NCBI GenBank assembly: GCA_903888765.1
Contig: CAISVF010000131.1
Span: 1-48,491 of the forward strand
DNA from: an uncultured Verrucomicrobia subdivision 3 bacterium
GTDB taxonomy: Bacteria; Verrucomicrobiota; Verrucomicrobiia; Limisphaerales; UBA11358
Direction: 5' to 3'
Length of the DNA stretch: 48,491 nt
The notes under the pieces were generated by a model that was given only the letters and a program-made list of their open reading frames with translations, had not been told where the DNA came from and searched no databases. Each line of letters opens with the position of its first letter. Positions within the stretch are counted from its first letter, which is position 1. The translations under genes and the position numbers were made by a program. Below, piece by piece: positions 28,317 through 36,842 of this stretch.

Positions 28317-28879
28317 TGATTTAAAAACCGGTCAAACCGATTACCGTGTCGACGCCCGGCCGGGATTTGTGAGATTTTTATTTAGGGTAATGCCTAGCAT
28401 TAAAAGATACATATTAACAATGGTCTAGCTTGACGTCCACCGTTGACTTGGCAATTTTCCCAACGCCCATATCGGATGCAACCGGGGCCGGGCAAAACCG
28501 ACGAATAGCTCATCCATAGAGCCTGAATTATTGTGGCTTCGGCTTCAGCGGAAGCCGTAATGGAAAATGCGTTAAGGATGGATGTCGTCTGGTTTGAGGC
28601 GTAAAATTTATCCGGTCGCTCCCGGATTGCTCCCTGGTTTTTAAGGACCGCAAACGATCAACAAATTTTATTTGAACAATTTTCCCGTTGGACTGACTAA
28701 ATGAAAAACATTTTCTTTGCCGATTTTTCAGGCAAATTCGCAAGATGCAAAAGAGATTAAATTTGAAAACTCAGATGGGCGGGGATTTTTTTATTCGCAC
28801 AGAATAAAAGGATTTTCACCTGGAAAATTTCTCCGCTGAACAATTTGCGATTCGCAAACGGCATTAAGAATTTCCACCC

Positions 28880-29788
28880 ATGATTCCTCGCGAGATTCTC
28901 AAAAAAATCCGGCAGATCGAGCTGCGCACGAACCGCATCGTGACTGAAACGCTTGCCGGCCAGTACCATTCCGTTTTCAAGGGGCAGGGCATGAACTTTG
29001 ACGAGGTGCGCGAATATCAGCCCGGCGACGATGTTCGCGCAATTGACTGGAATGTCACCGCGCGGATGAATCATCCGTTCATCAAGAAGTTCGTGGAGGA
29101 ACGCGAACTCACCCTTATGCTGGTGGTGGATGTCAGCGGATCGGGCTTGTTCGGTTCGCGCGGCCAGTCCAAGCGTGAACTCGCCGCCGAGATCGCCTCT
29201 GTGCTCGCCTTCTCGGCCATCCGCAACAACGATAAGGTCGGATTAGTTCTTTTCAGTGACGAGGTGGAAAAATTCATTCCGCCGCGCAAAGGTCGCAGCC
29301 ATGTCCTGCGGGTCATTCGCGAAGTCCTGTTCTTCGAGCCAAAGCGGCGCGGAACCGATTTGAAGGCGGCGCTGGATTTTTTTATGCGCGTGCAATCCCA
29401 TAAGGCCGTGACAGTCGTGGTGTCGGATTTTCTGACGCCGGAGGGTGGCGGGAGTCTGCCCAAGGCGCTGCAAACTTCCCTGCGGATGGCCAACCGCAAG
29501 CATGACGTGGTGGCCGTGCAGATCACGGACCGCTATGAATTGGCCCTGCCCAGCTTGGGCCGGCTGATTTTGCAGGATGCCGAGACCGGTGAGACGGTGG
29601 AATTAAACACCACTCGCGCCAGCAGCCGCGACGCCTTTATGCTGCGCCAGGAAAAGCAGCGCGGCGAATTGGCCCGGCAATTTCGCGCATCCGGAATTGA
29701 TACCATTCAATTGCGCACCGACGAGCCGTATGGGGCGGCGCTTGGAAAGTTTTTTGAAACTCGCGAGAAACGGAGGCTGCGCGGATGA
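28880..29788 (+). CDS. DUF58 domain protein (VWA-like, MoxR-associated family)
   Basis: GQYHSVFKGQGMNFDEVREYQPGDDVRAIDWNVTARMNHPFIKKFVEERELTLMLVVDVSGSG. Confidence 0.93.
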   Translation: MIPREILKKIRQIELRTNRIVTETLAGQYHSVFKGQGMNFDEVREYQPGDDVRAIDWNVTARMNHPFIKKFVEERELTLMLVVDVSGSGLFGSRGQSKRELAAEIASVLAFSAIRNNDKVGLVLFSDEVEKFIPPRKGRSHVLRVIREVLFFEPKRRGTDLKAALDFFMRVQSHKAVTVVVSDFLTPEGGGSLPKALQTSLRMANRKHDVVAVQITDRYELALPSLGRLILQDAETGETVELNTTRASSRDAFMLRQEKQRGELARQFRASGIDTIQLRTDEPYGAALGKFFETREKRRLRG

Positions 29789-30357
29789 TCACCAACGCAA
29801 CCCTTTCCAAGGCGCACAGCGCTGCCCCGGCGGTCAGCGACATTCGCGATATCAAGCCGCCGCTGGAAATCTCCAGCGGACTTGCCTGGCTGTGGTGGAC
29901 GCTGGCGGCCATCGCTGTGGTGGTGCTGGCGGCTTTTCTTTGGCGCTGGTGTCAGCGACGAAAGGTCAATGTTCCCATCGTCCCGCCAGTGCCGGCGCAT
30001 GTCCGCGCGCAGCAAAAGCTGGCGGCGGCCTTGGCGCTCCTCGGTCAGCCAAAACCTTTCGTCACTGCGGTCTCCGACACGGTGCGAACTTATTTGGAGG
30101 AACGGTTTGACTTTCGCGCGCCGGAGCGAACCACGGAAGAATTTCTGCGCGAGTTGAGCAGCACCAGTCTGCTGGTGAAGGAACAGAAAGAAAGTCTTGG
30201 CAGCTTTCTAGCCAGCTGCGACCTGGTGAAATTTGCCAAATACGAGCCGGGCGAAAAGGAACTGCGGGAGTTGCATGGCGCGGCGCTGCGACTGGTTGAA
30301 GAAACCAAGCCGGTAGAAGTCGTGAACCCGGAATTCAGAACCAGAGAAACGAAATGA
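29785..30357 (+). CDS. DUF4381-like single-pass membrane protein of the Bat-type operon
   Basis: One TM helix, then AQQKLAAALALLGQPKPFVTAVSDTVRTYLEERFDFRAPERTTEEFLREL; ATGA overlap with the preceding gene. Confidence 0.65.
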   Translation: MITNATLSKAHSAAPAVSDIRDIKPPLEISSGLAWLWWTLAAIAVVVLAAFLWRWCQRRKVNVPIVPPVPAHVRAQQKLAAALALLGQPKPFVTAVSDTVRTYLEERFDFRAPERTTEEFLRELSSTSLLVKEQKESLGSFLASCDLVKFAKYEPGEKELRELHGAALRLVEETKPVEVVNPEFRTRETK

Positions 30358-31352
30358 CGTTTGCGTATCCTTATTTATTGCTGCTGCTCTTGCTCCTGCC
30401 CTTGGTGGCATGGCTGAAAGGACGCCGCAGCCAGCCGCCGGCATTTTTATATTCATCCGTGAAGTTAGTCGAGGGACTGACGCGAGCCCGGCGTTCGCGA
30501 GCGGGCCGTTTTCTGATGGCGCTGCGCTGGATCACCTTGGCGATCTTCATTGTGGCGCTGGCCCAGCCGCGCTGGCTGAAAAGCCACACCGAGGTAAAAG
30601 CCAGTGGCGTGGATATTGTTGCCACTTTGGACATGTCCGGTAGCATGATTTCCGAGGATTTTGAAGTGCATGGCGAACGGGTAAACCGGTTCAACATGGC
30701 GCGTTCCGTGCTGAAAAGTTTCATCGATCAGCGCCCCAATGACCGCATCGGGCTGGTATTGTTTGCCACCCAGGCTTATATCGCCACGCCACTCACGCTG
30801 GATCATGATTTTCTGCAAGAAAATCTGGATCGGCTTGAGATTGGTGCCATTGAGGAGAATTCCACGGCCATTGGCGATGGGCTTGGCACGGCGGTGAATC
30901 GGCTGCGCGATTTGAAGGCAAAAAGTAAAATCGTGATTCTGATGACGGATGGGCAGAACAATTCCGGCAAACTGGATCCGCTCGTGGCTGCGGAAGCGGC
31001 GGCGGCTATGAAGGTGAAAGTTTATACGGTCGGCATCGGCATGCGCGGTCAGGCGCCGATGCCCGCGCGCGACATGTTTGGTCGCAAGGTTTATCAAATG
31101 GTGGCGGTGGATATTGACGAAGACACGCTGCAAAAAGTCGCGGACAAGACGGGTGGAAAATATTATCGCGCCGACAATGCGGAGAAGTTCCGGCAAATTT
31201 ACGCGGAAATTGACAAATTGGAAAAGACCGAGGCGACGGTCAATAAATACACCGAGTTCAAGGAGCTGTTCCCGTGGTTCGCCACCGCCGGACTGGCGTT
31301 GCTCCTGTTGGAACTGGTCCTGGGACAAACGATTTTTCGAAGGTTGCCATGA
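30354..31352 (+). CDS. BatA-like VWA domain membrane protein
   Basis: N-terminal TM YPYLLLLLLLLPLVAWLKGRR, MIDAS VATLDMSGSMISEDF, ILMTDGQNNSGKLDP, C-terminal TM; ATGA overlap. Confidence 0.9.
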   Translation: MTFAYPYLLLLLLLLPLVAWLKGRRSQPPAFLYSSVKLVEGLTRARRSRAGRFLMALRWITLAIFIVALAQPRWLKSHTEVKASGVDIVATLDMSGSMISEDFEVHGERVNRFNMARSVLKSFIDQRPNDRIGLVLFATQAYIATPLTLDHDFLQENLDRLEIGAIEENSTAIGDGLGTAVNRLRDLKAKSKIVILMTDGQNNSGKLDPLVAAEAAAAMKVKVYTVGIGMRGQAPMPARDMFGRKVYQMVAVDIDEDTLQKVADKTGGKYYRADNAEKFRQIYAEIDKLEKTEATVNKYTEFKELFPWFATAGLALLLLELVLGQTIFRRLP

Positions 31353-33001
31353 GATTCGAGCATCCCCAAATTCTTTGGTTATTGCTGGTGGTTCCGCCGC
31401 TGCTTTCCGGGCTTTTCTGGTGGTCCTGGCGGGTCCGGCAAAAATTGCTGACGCAATTCGTGCAGGCGCGCTTGTTGTCGGCCTTGACGGTTGGCCTGTC
31501 GCCAGCCCGGCAAAAATTCCGTTTTGCTCTGGTGGTTGTTGCTGTCGCGGCGTTGGTGCTTGCGCTCGCTCGGCCGCAGCGTGGTTTTGATTTACAGGAA
31601 GTCGAGCAGCGGGGGCTGGACATCATTGTTGCCGTGGATACTTCCAAGTCCATGCTGGCAACGGATATCGCGCCGAACCGGCTGGAGCGTGCCAAGCTGG
31701 CTGCGTTAGAATTGATGCAGCGAGCGGCCACGGACCGCATGGGCCTGGTCGCCTTTGCCGGCGACGCGTTTCTGGAATGTCCCCTGACCATTGATAATAC
31801 GGCCTTCCAGCAAAGCGTGCAGGCGCTGAACGTGAACTCGATTCCGCAAGGCGGCACGGCCCTCGCCGAGGCCATCAAAACTGCCCTTGCGGCCTTCAAG
31901 GAGAAAAATCATTTCAAGTCGCTCGTCTTGTTTTCCGATGGCGAGGACAATGACGAAGGTGCGCTGGAAGCCGCACAAAACGCTGCGAAGGAAGGCTTGA
32001 AGATTTTTACCGTCGGCGTCGGTTCGGCAGAGGGGACGCTGGTGCAAGTAGCCGATGGCAAGGGGAATTCCGATTACATTCGCGACGAAAAGGGGCAGGT
32101 CGTCAAAAGCAAACTGAACGAGGCCCTGCTTCAGCAGATCGCGACGGCGGCGGGTGGGTTTTACCTGCCCTTGCGGGGGGCGACCACCATGGACACCCTG
32201 TATGACCGGGGCCTTGCAACCCTGCCTAAAACCGAGACCAAGGAAAAACTGGTGCGGCGTTATCACGAACAGTTTCAATGGCCGCTCGCTGCTGCAATTT
32301 TGCTGCTGCTGGCGGAAGTTATTTTGCCGGAACGAAAGCGTGAGGCAAAGTCTGTTGCCGGTGCCACGGCCAAGCTGGCGGGGTTGGTTTTGGCCGTTTG
32401 CCTGCTGCCGGATTTGCTGGCGGCTTCCTCTGCCGATGCCTTGCGGGATTACCGGGCCGGGAATTTCACCAATTCCATGGTGGAATACGCGCGGTTATCG
32501 GAAATTCAAACCAACGATTTGCGACTCGTTTTTAATGCCGGCGTGGCGGCATACCGGGCCACAAACTATGAGGCAGCGGTAAATTATTTTCAATCGGCCA
32601 CGCTGGCACCGGACTTAAAGCTTCAGGAGCAGGCGTTTTATAACCTCGCCAACACCCGATATCGGCAGGGTGCCGCCGCCAAGGACCTCGATGCGCTGCA
32701 GGAAGCCTGGGAGGGGGTTATTAAAATTTACGAGCGCGCGGTGGCGCTGGACCAGCGGGATGCCGATGCGGCGTTCAATCTGGCGTTCGTGAAAAATGCC
32801 GTGGAACAGATCAAAATGTTTCGCGAGGCGATGCGCCGCGCCAAGAGCGATGCCGATGCCGCAGTGCGCCAGCGCAATTATCACCGCGCTGTCGAGATCA
32901 TGGATCAGTTGCTGAAAAATCAGGTCGCCGCCAAGCAGTTTGAAGAGTTCACCAAAAAATTGAAGGATATTGATGCGATTGCCACTCCTCCTCAGCCTTA
33001 G
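31349..33001 (+). CDS. BatB-like VWA domain protein fused to C-terminal TPR region
   Basis: MRFEHPQILWLLLVVPPLLSGLFWW; MIDAS IVAVDTSKSMLATDI; LFSDGEDNDEGALEAA; C-terminal TPR-like ADALRDYRAGNFTNSMVEYARLSEIQ...AAVNYFQSA...QAFYNLANTRYRQG; overlaps the previous stop (ATGA). Confidence 0.9.
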   Translation: MRFEHPQILWLLLVVPPLLSGLFWWSWRVRQKLLTQFVQARLLSALTVGLSPARQKFRFALVVVAVAALVLALARPQRGFDLQEVEQRGLDIIVAVDTSKSMLATDIAPNRLERAKLAALELMQRAATDRMGLVAFAGDAFLECPLTIDNTAFQQSVQALNVNSIPQGGTALAEAIKTALAAFKEKNHFKSLVLFSDGEDNDEGALEAAQNAAKEGLKIFTVGVGSAEGTLVQVADGKGNSDYIRDEKGQVVKSKLNEALLQQIATAAGGFYLPLRGATTMDTLYDRGLATLPKTETKEKLVRRYHEQFQWPLAAAILLLLAEVILPERKREAKSVAGATAKLAGLVLAVCLLPDLLAASSADALRDYRAGNFTNSMVEYARLSEIQTNDLRLVFNAGVAAYRATNYEAAVNYFQSATLAPDLKLQEQAFYNLANTRYRQGAAAKDLDALQEAWEGVIKIYERAVALDQRDADAAFNLAFVKNAVEQIKMFREAMRRAKSDADAAVRQRNYHRAVEIMDQLLKNQVAAKQFEEFTKKLKDIDAIATPPQP

Positions 33002-33593
33002 CGCACTGCTGCTGCCATGGCAGCCCGCTCGCGCGCAGCTTGCTCCCGCCGGGGATTTTTTCCACAGCGGTGCCCAGTTTTACATTTCCAACAATGTCGC
33101 CCAGGCCAAGGAGATTGTGGAGATGGGCCGCAAACTTTATCCCGATGACGACAAGCTGAAAAAGCTCGAGGAGTTGCTCAAACAGCAAAGCCAGCAACAG
33201 CAGTCCCAACAAAATCAATCGTCCCAGCAAAACCAGTCACAACCGGACAAAAAAGATCAGCCGAAGGATTCGCAGCAACAAAAGTCGGAAAGTCAGCAAA
33301 ACCAGCCGGATAAAAAATCTCCGGATCAGCCCAAGCCGGACGAGCAGAAATCCGCAGCCCAAAAAAAGGAGGAGTCGGAAAAAAAGCCGGATGCGCAAAA
33401 ATCTTCCGCCGATAAAAAAGATGAAAAAAATCCAGACAAGGCGGATGGCGAAGCCCAAGCAATGAAGCCCGGCCAGATGACTCCGGAGGAAGCCAAGCGA
33501 CTATTGGAATCCCAGAAAGCCAGCGAGCAGCTTTTGCAGTGGAAACCGGAAAACAAGCCGCGCGATAGTCGGCGCCCTATCAAAGATTGGTAA
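32970..33593 (+). CDS. Secreted Gln/Lys/Asp-rich low-complexity protein of the Bat-like operon
   Basis: Signal peptide MMRLPLLLSLSALLLPWQPARAQ, short TPR-like part, then QQSQQQQSQQNQSSQQNQSQPDKKDQPKDSQQQKSESQQNQPDKKSPDQPKPDEQKSAAQKKEESEKKPDAQKSSADKKDEKNPDK; overlaps the upstream gene by 32 nt. Confidence 0.75.
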   Translation: MMRLPLLLSLSALLLPWQPARAQLAPAGDFFHSGAQFYISNNVAQAKEIVEMGRKLYPDDDKLKKLEELLKQQSQQQQSQQNQSSQQNQSQPDKKDQPKDSQQQKSESQQNQPDKKSPDQPKPDEQKSAAQKKEESEKKPDAQKSSADKKDEKNPDKADGEAQAMKPGQMTPEEAKRLLESQKASEQLLQWKPENKPRDSRRPIKDW

Positions 33594-33757
33594 TCGGGAG
33601 GCTTTTGCAGCTATGCCGCCATGCTTTACTGAAACCCTGTCTTGACGGTCTTCCGGTAAGGTCGCAAAATTGCCCCTGTTTATGCGCTCAAATCCAGCTT
33701 TCCCCTTTGTCAGCCGGCCCGTCGGGGCGGCTTGACTTCCGCACCGCTCTGCAAGCT

Positions 33758-34783
33758 ATGGCTTTCCAAGATATTTCCGGACACTCTCAGGGCGTGCAGC
33801 TGTTACAACGTTCGCTGGCGCGCGGACGCCTGGGCCACGCTTATTTGTTCACCGGTCAACACCTGGAAGAGTTGGAAATGCTAGCTCGGACGCTGGCGAA
33901 GACGCTCAATTGCCTGCACCCCATAAATATCGGCGGCGTCGCGACGGATTGCTGCGACTCCTGTGTGAGTTGCCGGAAAATCGATTCCGAAAACCATGCT
34001 GATATTCAATGGGCGCGGCCGGAATCCAAGACGCGCATTATTTCCGTGGACCAAACGCGCGAGCTGATGCGCGAAATTCAGCTCAAGCCCAATGACGCCC
34101 GATTCAAGGTTGCAGTGATTGTCGGGGCGGATCGACTGAACGTGCAGGCCGCCAACGCTTTCCTCAAAACGCTGGAGGAGCCGCCGGCAAAATGTGTGCT
34201 CATTTTGCTGTCCACCGAGCCTTCGCGGATTTTGGAAACCATCCTATCCCGCTGTCTGCGCCTTAATTTTTCCAGCGAGTCTCGGCCAGTCCTCACCGCC
34301 GAGCAATCGGAGTGGCTCAACCAGTTCAGCGGCATTGCCGTTGCGGAGCAGAAAAGTCTTTTTAGCCGCTATCGTCTGCTCGATTCGCTCCTGCAGCAGC
34401 TTGGTAAAATCCGCGCCCGCACGGATGAATTGCTCACGGCGCGCTCCCCTCTCGAAAAATACACCGATGTGGAAAAAGGACTGCGGGAAAAGTGGGAGGA
34501 TGAACTCGCCGCCGCCATTGAGGCTGAGTATCGCCGCCAGCGCGCCGATGTGCTGCTGCTGCTCCAAGGTTGGCTGCGTGATGTCTGGCTGCATACCCTT
34601 GCGGCGGGTGAAGATTTGCTCAGCTTTCCGCAAATTGCCGGGGTCGATGAAATTGCTCGCCGCCTGAGCTCGCGTCAGGCCCGGGACAATTTACAGGTGT
34701 TGGAACAGACGCAGCGGCTCCTGCACAGCAACGTTCAAGAGGCGCTTGCCCTTGAAGTCGGCCTTCTGAAATTGCAGTTGTGA
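33758..34783 (+). CDS. holB: DNA polymerase III delta' subunit
   Basis: MAFQDISGHSQGVQLLQRSLARGRLGHAYLFTG, Zn-type Cys cluster CCDSCVSC, RIISVDQTRELMREIQLKPNDARFKVAVIVGADRLNVQAANAFLKTLEEPPAKCVLILLSTEPSRILETILSRC. Confidence 0.92.
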   Translation: MAFQDISGHSQGVQLLQRSLARGRLGHAYLFTGQHLEELEMLARTLAKTLNCLHPINIGGVATDCCDSCVSCRKIDSENHADIQWARPESKTRIISVDQTRELMREIQLKPNDARFKVAVIVGADRLNVQAANAFLKTLEEPPAKCVLILLSTEPSRILETILSRCLRLNFSSESRPVLTAEQSEWLNQFSGIAVAEQKSLFSRYRLLDSLLQQLGKIRARTDELLTARSPLEKYTDVEKGLREKWEDELAAAIEAEYRRQRADVLLLLQGWLRDVWLHTLAAGEDLLSFPQIAGVDEIARRLSSRQARDNLQVLEQTQRLLHSNVQEALALEVGLLKLQL

Positions 34784-34784
34784 A

Positions 34785-36173
34785 GTGATGAAGACGCTCT
34801 CCGCGACCAGACTTTACACGCTGTCGTTTGGTTTTTTTCTTGGCCTCTGCGTCTTGAAATTTGGCAACCCCGTCATTCTGGATCACCGGATTTTTGCCCC
34901 CGCTTCGGTCGGGGAATTTATTCATGCTCCTTGGCCGTTGCATTGGGCCAACTGGATCTTGCTGCCGCTTGCGGCTTTCGGGGCCGGACTGGTGCTGAAG
35001 TATAAATATTCGTGCCAGCTTTCGCCGGGACTGTGGCTGCTGCCGCTCGTGTGGCTTGGCTGGCAATTTGTTTCTGCCACGCAAACGGTGGATACCGATT
35101 TGACCCGGGCCACGCTCTGGCAATTTTCCGGTTTGATCGGCTGCTATTTTCTTGGGATTTTCATTTTTGCCCGCGAAAACCTGCTGTGCTGGCTTCTGGC
35201 GGGTTTGCTGGCGGCATTCACGTTTTGTCTCGTTCGCGGCGTGGATCAGAAATGTTTTGAGTATCCGCAGAGCCGGTCTGAGCTGGCCGATGGCGAGCGT
35301 TCGTCATGGACCAATTTCCCGCCCGAAATCGTCACCCAAATGAAGGCGGATAATATCATCATCACCACTAATGGTCTGGATGTGGTGAATCCGGTTATTC
35401 TGGCCAAATTTATCAAAGGTCGCGTTTCCGGCACACTCGTCTATCCGAACGCGCTCGCCGGCATTATTCTGTTGCTCTGGCCGGTTGCCTTTGCGCTGGC
35501 GCGTGGTGCGACCACCAATCTGAAGCCGTCCATTCGCCTGGCGGTGTTGGGTCTGACCCTTTTCCTGGGCGGGGCCGCGTTTTTCTGGACCGGGTCCAAG
35601 CTTGGCTGGCTCCTTGGTCTGGCGCTGGCTGGCCTTTATTTACTCCGGCAGGAAGGTTCGAAAAAATACCGGTTGGCGGCGGTTTTCATGGTGCTGGTAT
35701 TTGGTTTGGCCATTTTTGCCATCCGGTTTCATGCCTATTTTTCCGCCGGGGCAACCAGTGCCGGAGCGCGGTTGGATTACTGGCGGGCTGCGGTACAGAC
35801 GGCGGCAGCCAAGCCCGTTTTTGGCAGCGGCCCTGGAACGTTCCAGCGCCCCTATGCCCAATTGAAAGCACCAGACTCGGAGATGGCGCGGCTGGCTCAC
35901 AATGACTATCTGGAACAATTTTCTGATTCAGGCTTGGCCGGCGGCTTGGCCTATCTGGTCTGGGTTTATTTCACCCTGGCGGCCACCGGGAAAAACCTCT
36001 GGCGCAGCCGTGATGGTTTTTCGTTCGCCATTTTTGCCGGCTTGCTGGCCTGGTTTTTGCAGGGGTTTGGTGAATTCGGCCTTTATATTCCGGCTCTGGC
36101 TTGGCCGGCCTTCACCTTGTTGGGCGGTTTGGTCGCGCAAAAAAAGCTGTCTTCGCAAAGCATTCGGGACTGA
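34785..36173 (+). CDS. O-antigen ligase/polymerase-like membrane protein
   Basis: Multi-pass TM; VSGTLVYPNALAGIILLLWPVAFALA and GSGPGTFQRPYAQLKAPDSEMARLAHNDYLEQFSDSGLAGGLAYLVWVYF, typical of Wzy/WaaL family proteins. Confidence 0.85.
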   Translation: MMKTLSATRLYTLSFGFFLGLCVLKFGNPVILDHRIFAPASVGEFIHAPWPLHWANWILLPLAAFGAGLVLKYKYSCQLSPGLWLLPLVWLGWQFVSATQTVDTDLTRATLWQFSGLIGCYFLGIFIFARENLLCWLLAGLLAAFTFCLVRGVDQKCFEYPQSRSELADGERSSWTNFPPEIVTQMKADNIIITTNGLDVVNPVILAKFIKGRVSGTLVYPNALAGIILLLWPVAFALARGATTNLKPSIRLAVLGLTLFLGGAAFFWTGSKLGWLLGLALAGLYLLRQEGSKKYRLAAVFMVLVFGLAIFAIRFHAYFSAGATSAGARLDYWRAAVQTAAAKPVFGSGPGTFQRPYAQLKAPDSEMARLAHNDYLEQFSDSGLAGGLAYLVWVYFTLAATGKNLWRSRDGFSFAIFAGLLAWFLQGFGEFGLYIPALAWPAFTLLGGLVAQKKLSSQSIRD

Positions 36174-36271
36174 CAAGTGCCATTTTTCCTCGGCTTTCTT
36201 AATCCTCAAAGCTGCGTGAGCCAGCGGATTCTCGTTTGACAGCTGTGCGGCTCAAAACCAATTTAAGCCAC

Positions 36272-36625
36272 ATGAATTATACTGAATCCCGCTGGCTGCC
36301 CATTGTTTTGCTGGCATGTTCCAATGTTTTTATGACGTTTGCCTGGTACGGGCATTTAAAATTTAAAAACAAACCATTATTCATGGTCATTCTGGCCAGC
36401 TGGGGGATCGCTTTGTTTGAATACATCTTGCAGGTGCCCGCTAATCGCTGGGGCAACTCCCTGTATTCAGCCACGGAACTAAAAATTATTCAGGAGGTCA
36501 TCACTTTGGTCGTATTCGTGTCCTTCGCGATTTGTTACCTCGGAGAACGCCTGCGCTGGAACCATTTTGTCGCCTTCGCCTGCATACTGGCAGCGGTGGC
36601 TTTTACCTTTTTGCCGAAAAAATAA
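36272..36625 (+). CDS. DUF486 / DMT-family small membrane protein
   Basis: LLACSNVFMTFAWYGHLKFKNKPLFMVILASWGIALFEYILQVPANRWG...LKIIQEVITLVVFVSFAICYLGERLRWNH. Confidence 0.9.
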   Translation: MNYTESRWLPIVLLACSNVFMTFAWYGHLKFKNKPLFMVILASWGIALFEYILQVPANRWGNSLYSATELKIIQEVITLVVFVSFAICYLGERLRWNHFVAFACILAAVAFTFLPKK

Positions 36626-36842
36626 ACGGGCGTAAGCAAATTCCGTCAGGGGTTTATTTGACTGCTTGGCCGGTAAAACAATTAACATCCATGACCTGCT
36701 TTTCGCCGGTGACGATCAGTGCTTTTGCTCCGGCATAGCGGAAGCAGAGCAAAAAACGGCCCCGTCGCCGTGAAAATGATTCCGCGTGGCGGGAAAACTC
36801 GCTTGGCAGTTCTGCTCCATTCTGTTTAATTGCATTTGTACG

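Noticed and set aside
30465-31328. 287-aa minus-strand ORF
   Set aside because: Antisense to the BatA-like VWA gene.
33178-33440. CRISPR-like or tandem nucleotide repeat
   Set aside because: It is codon-level low complexity (CAG/CAA/AAA-rich) inside a coding frame, without regular repeat-spacer spacing.
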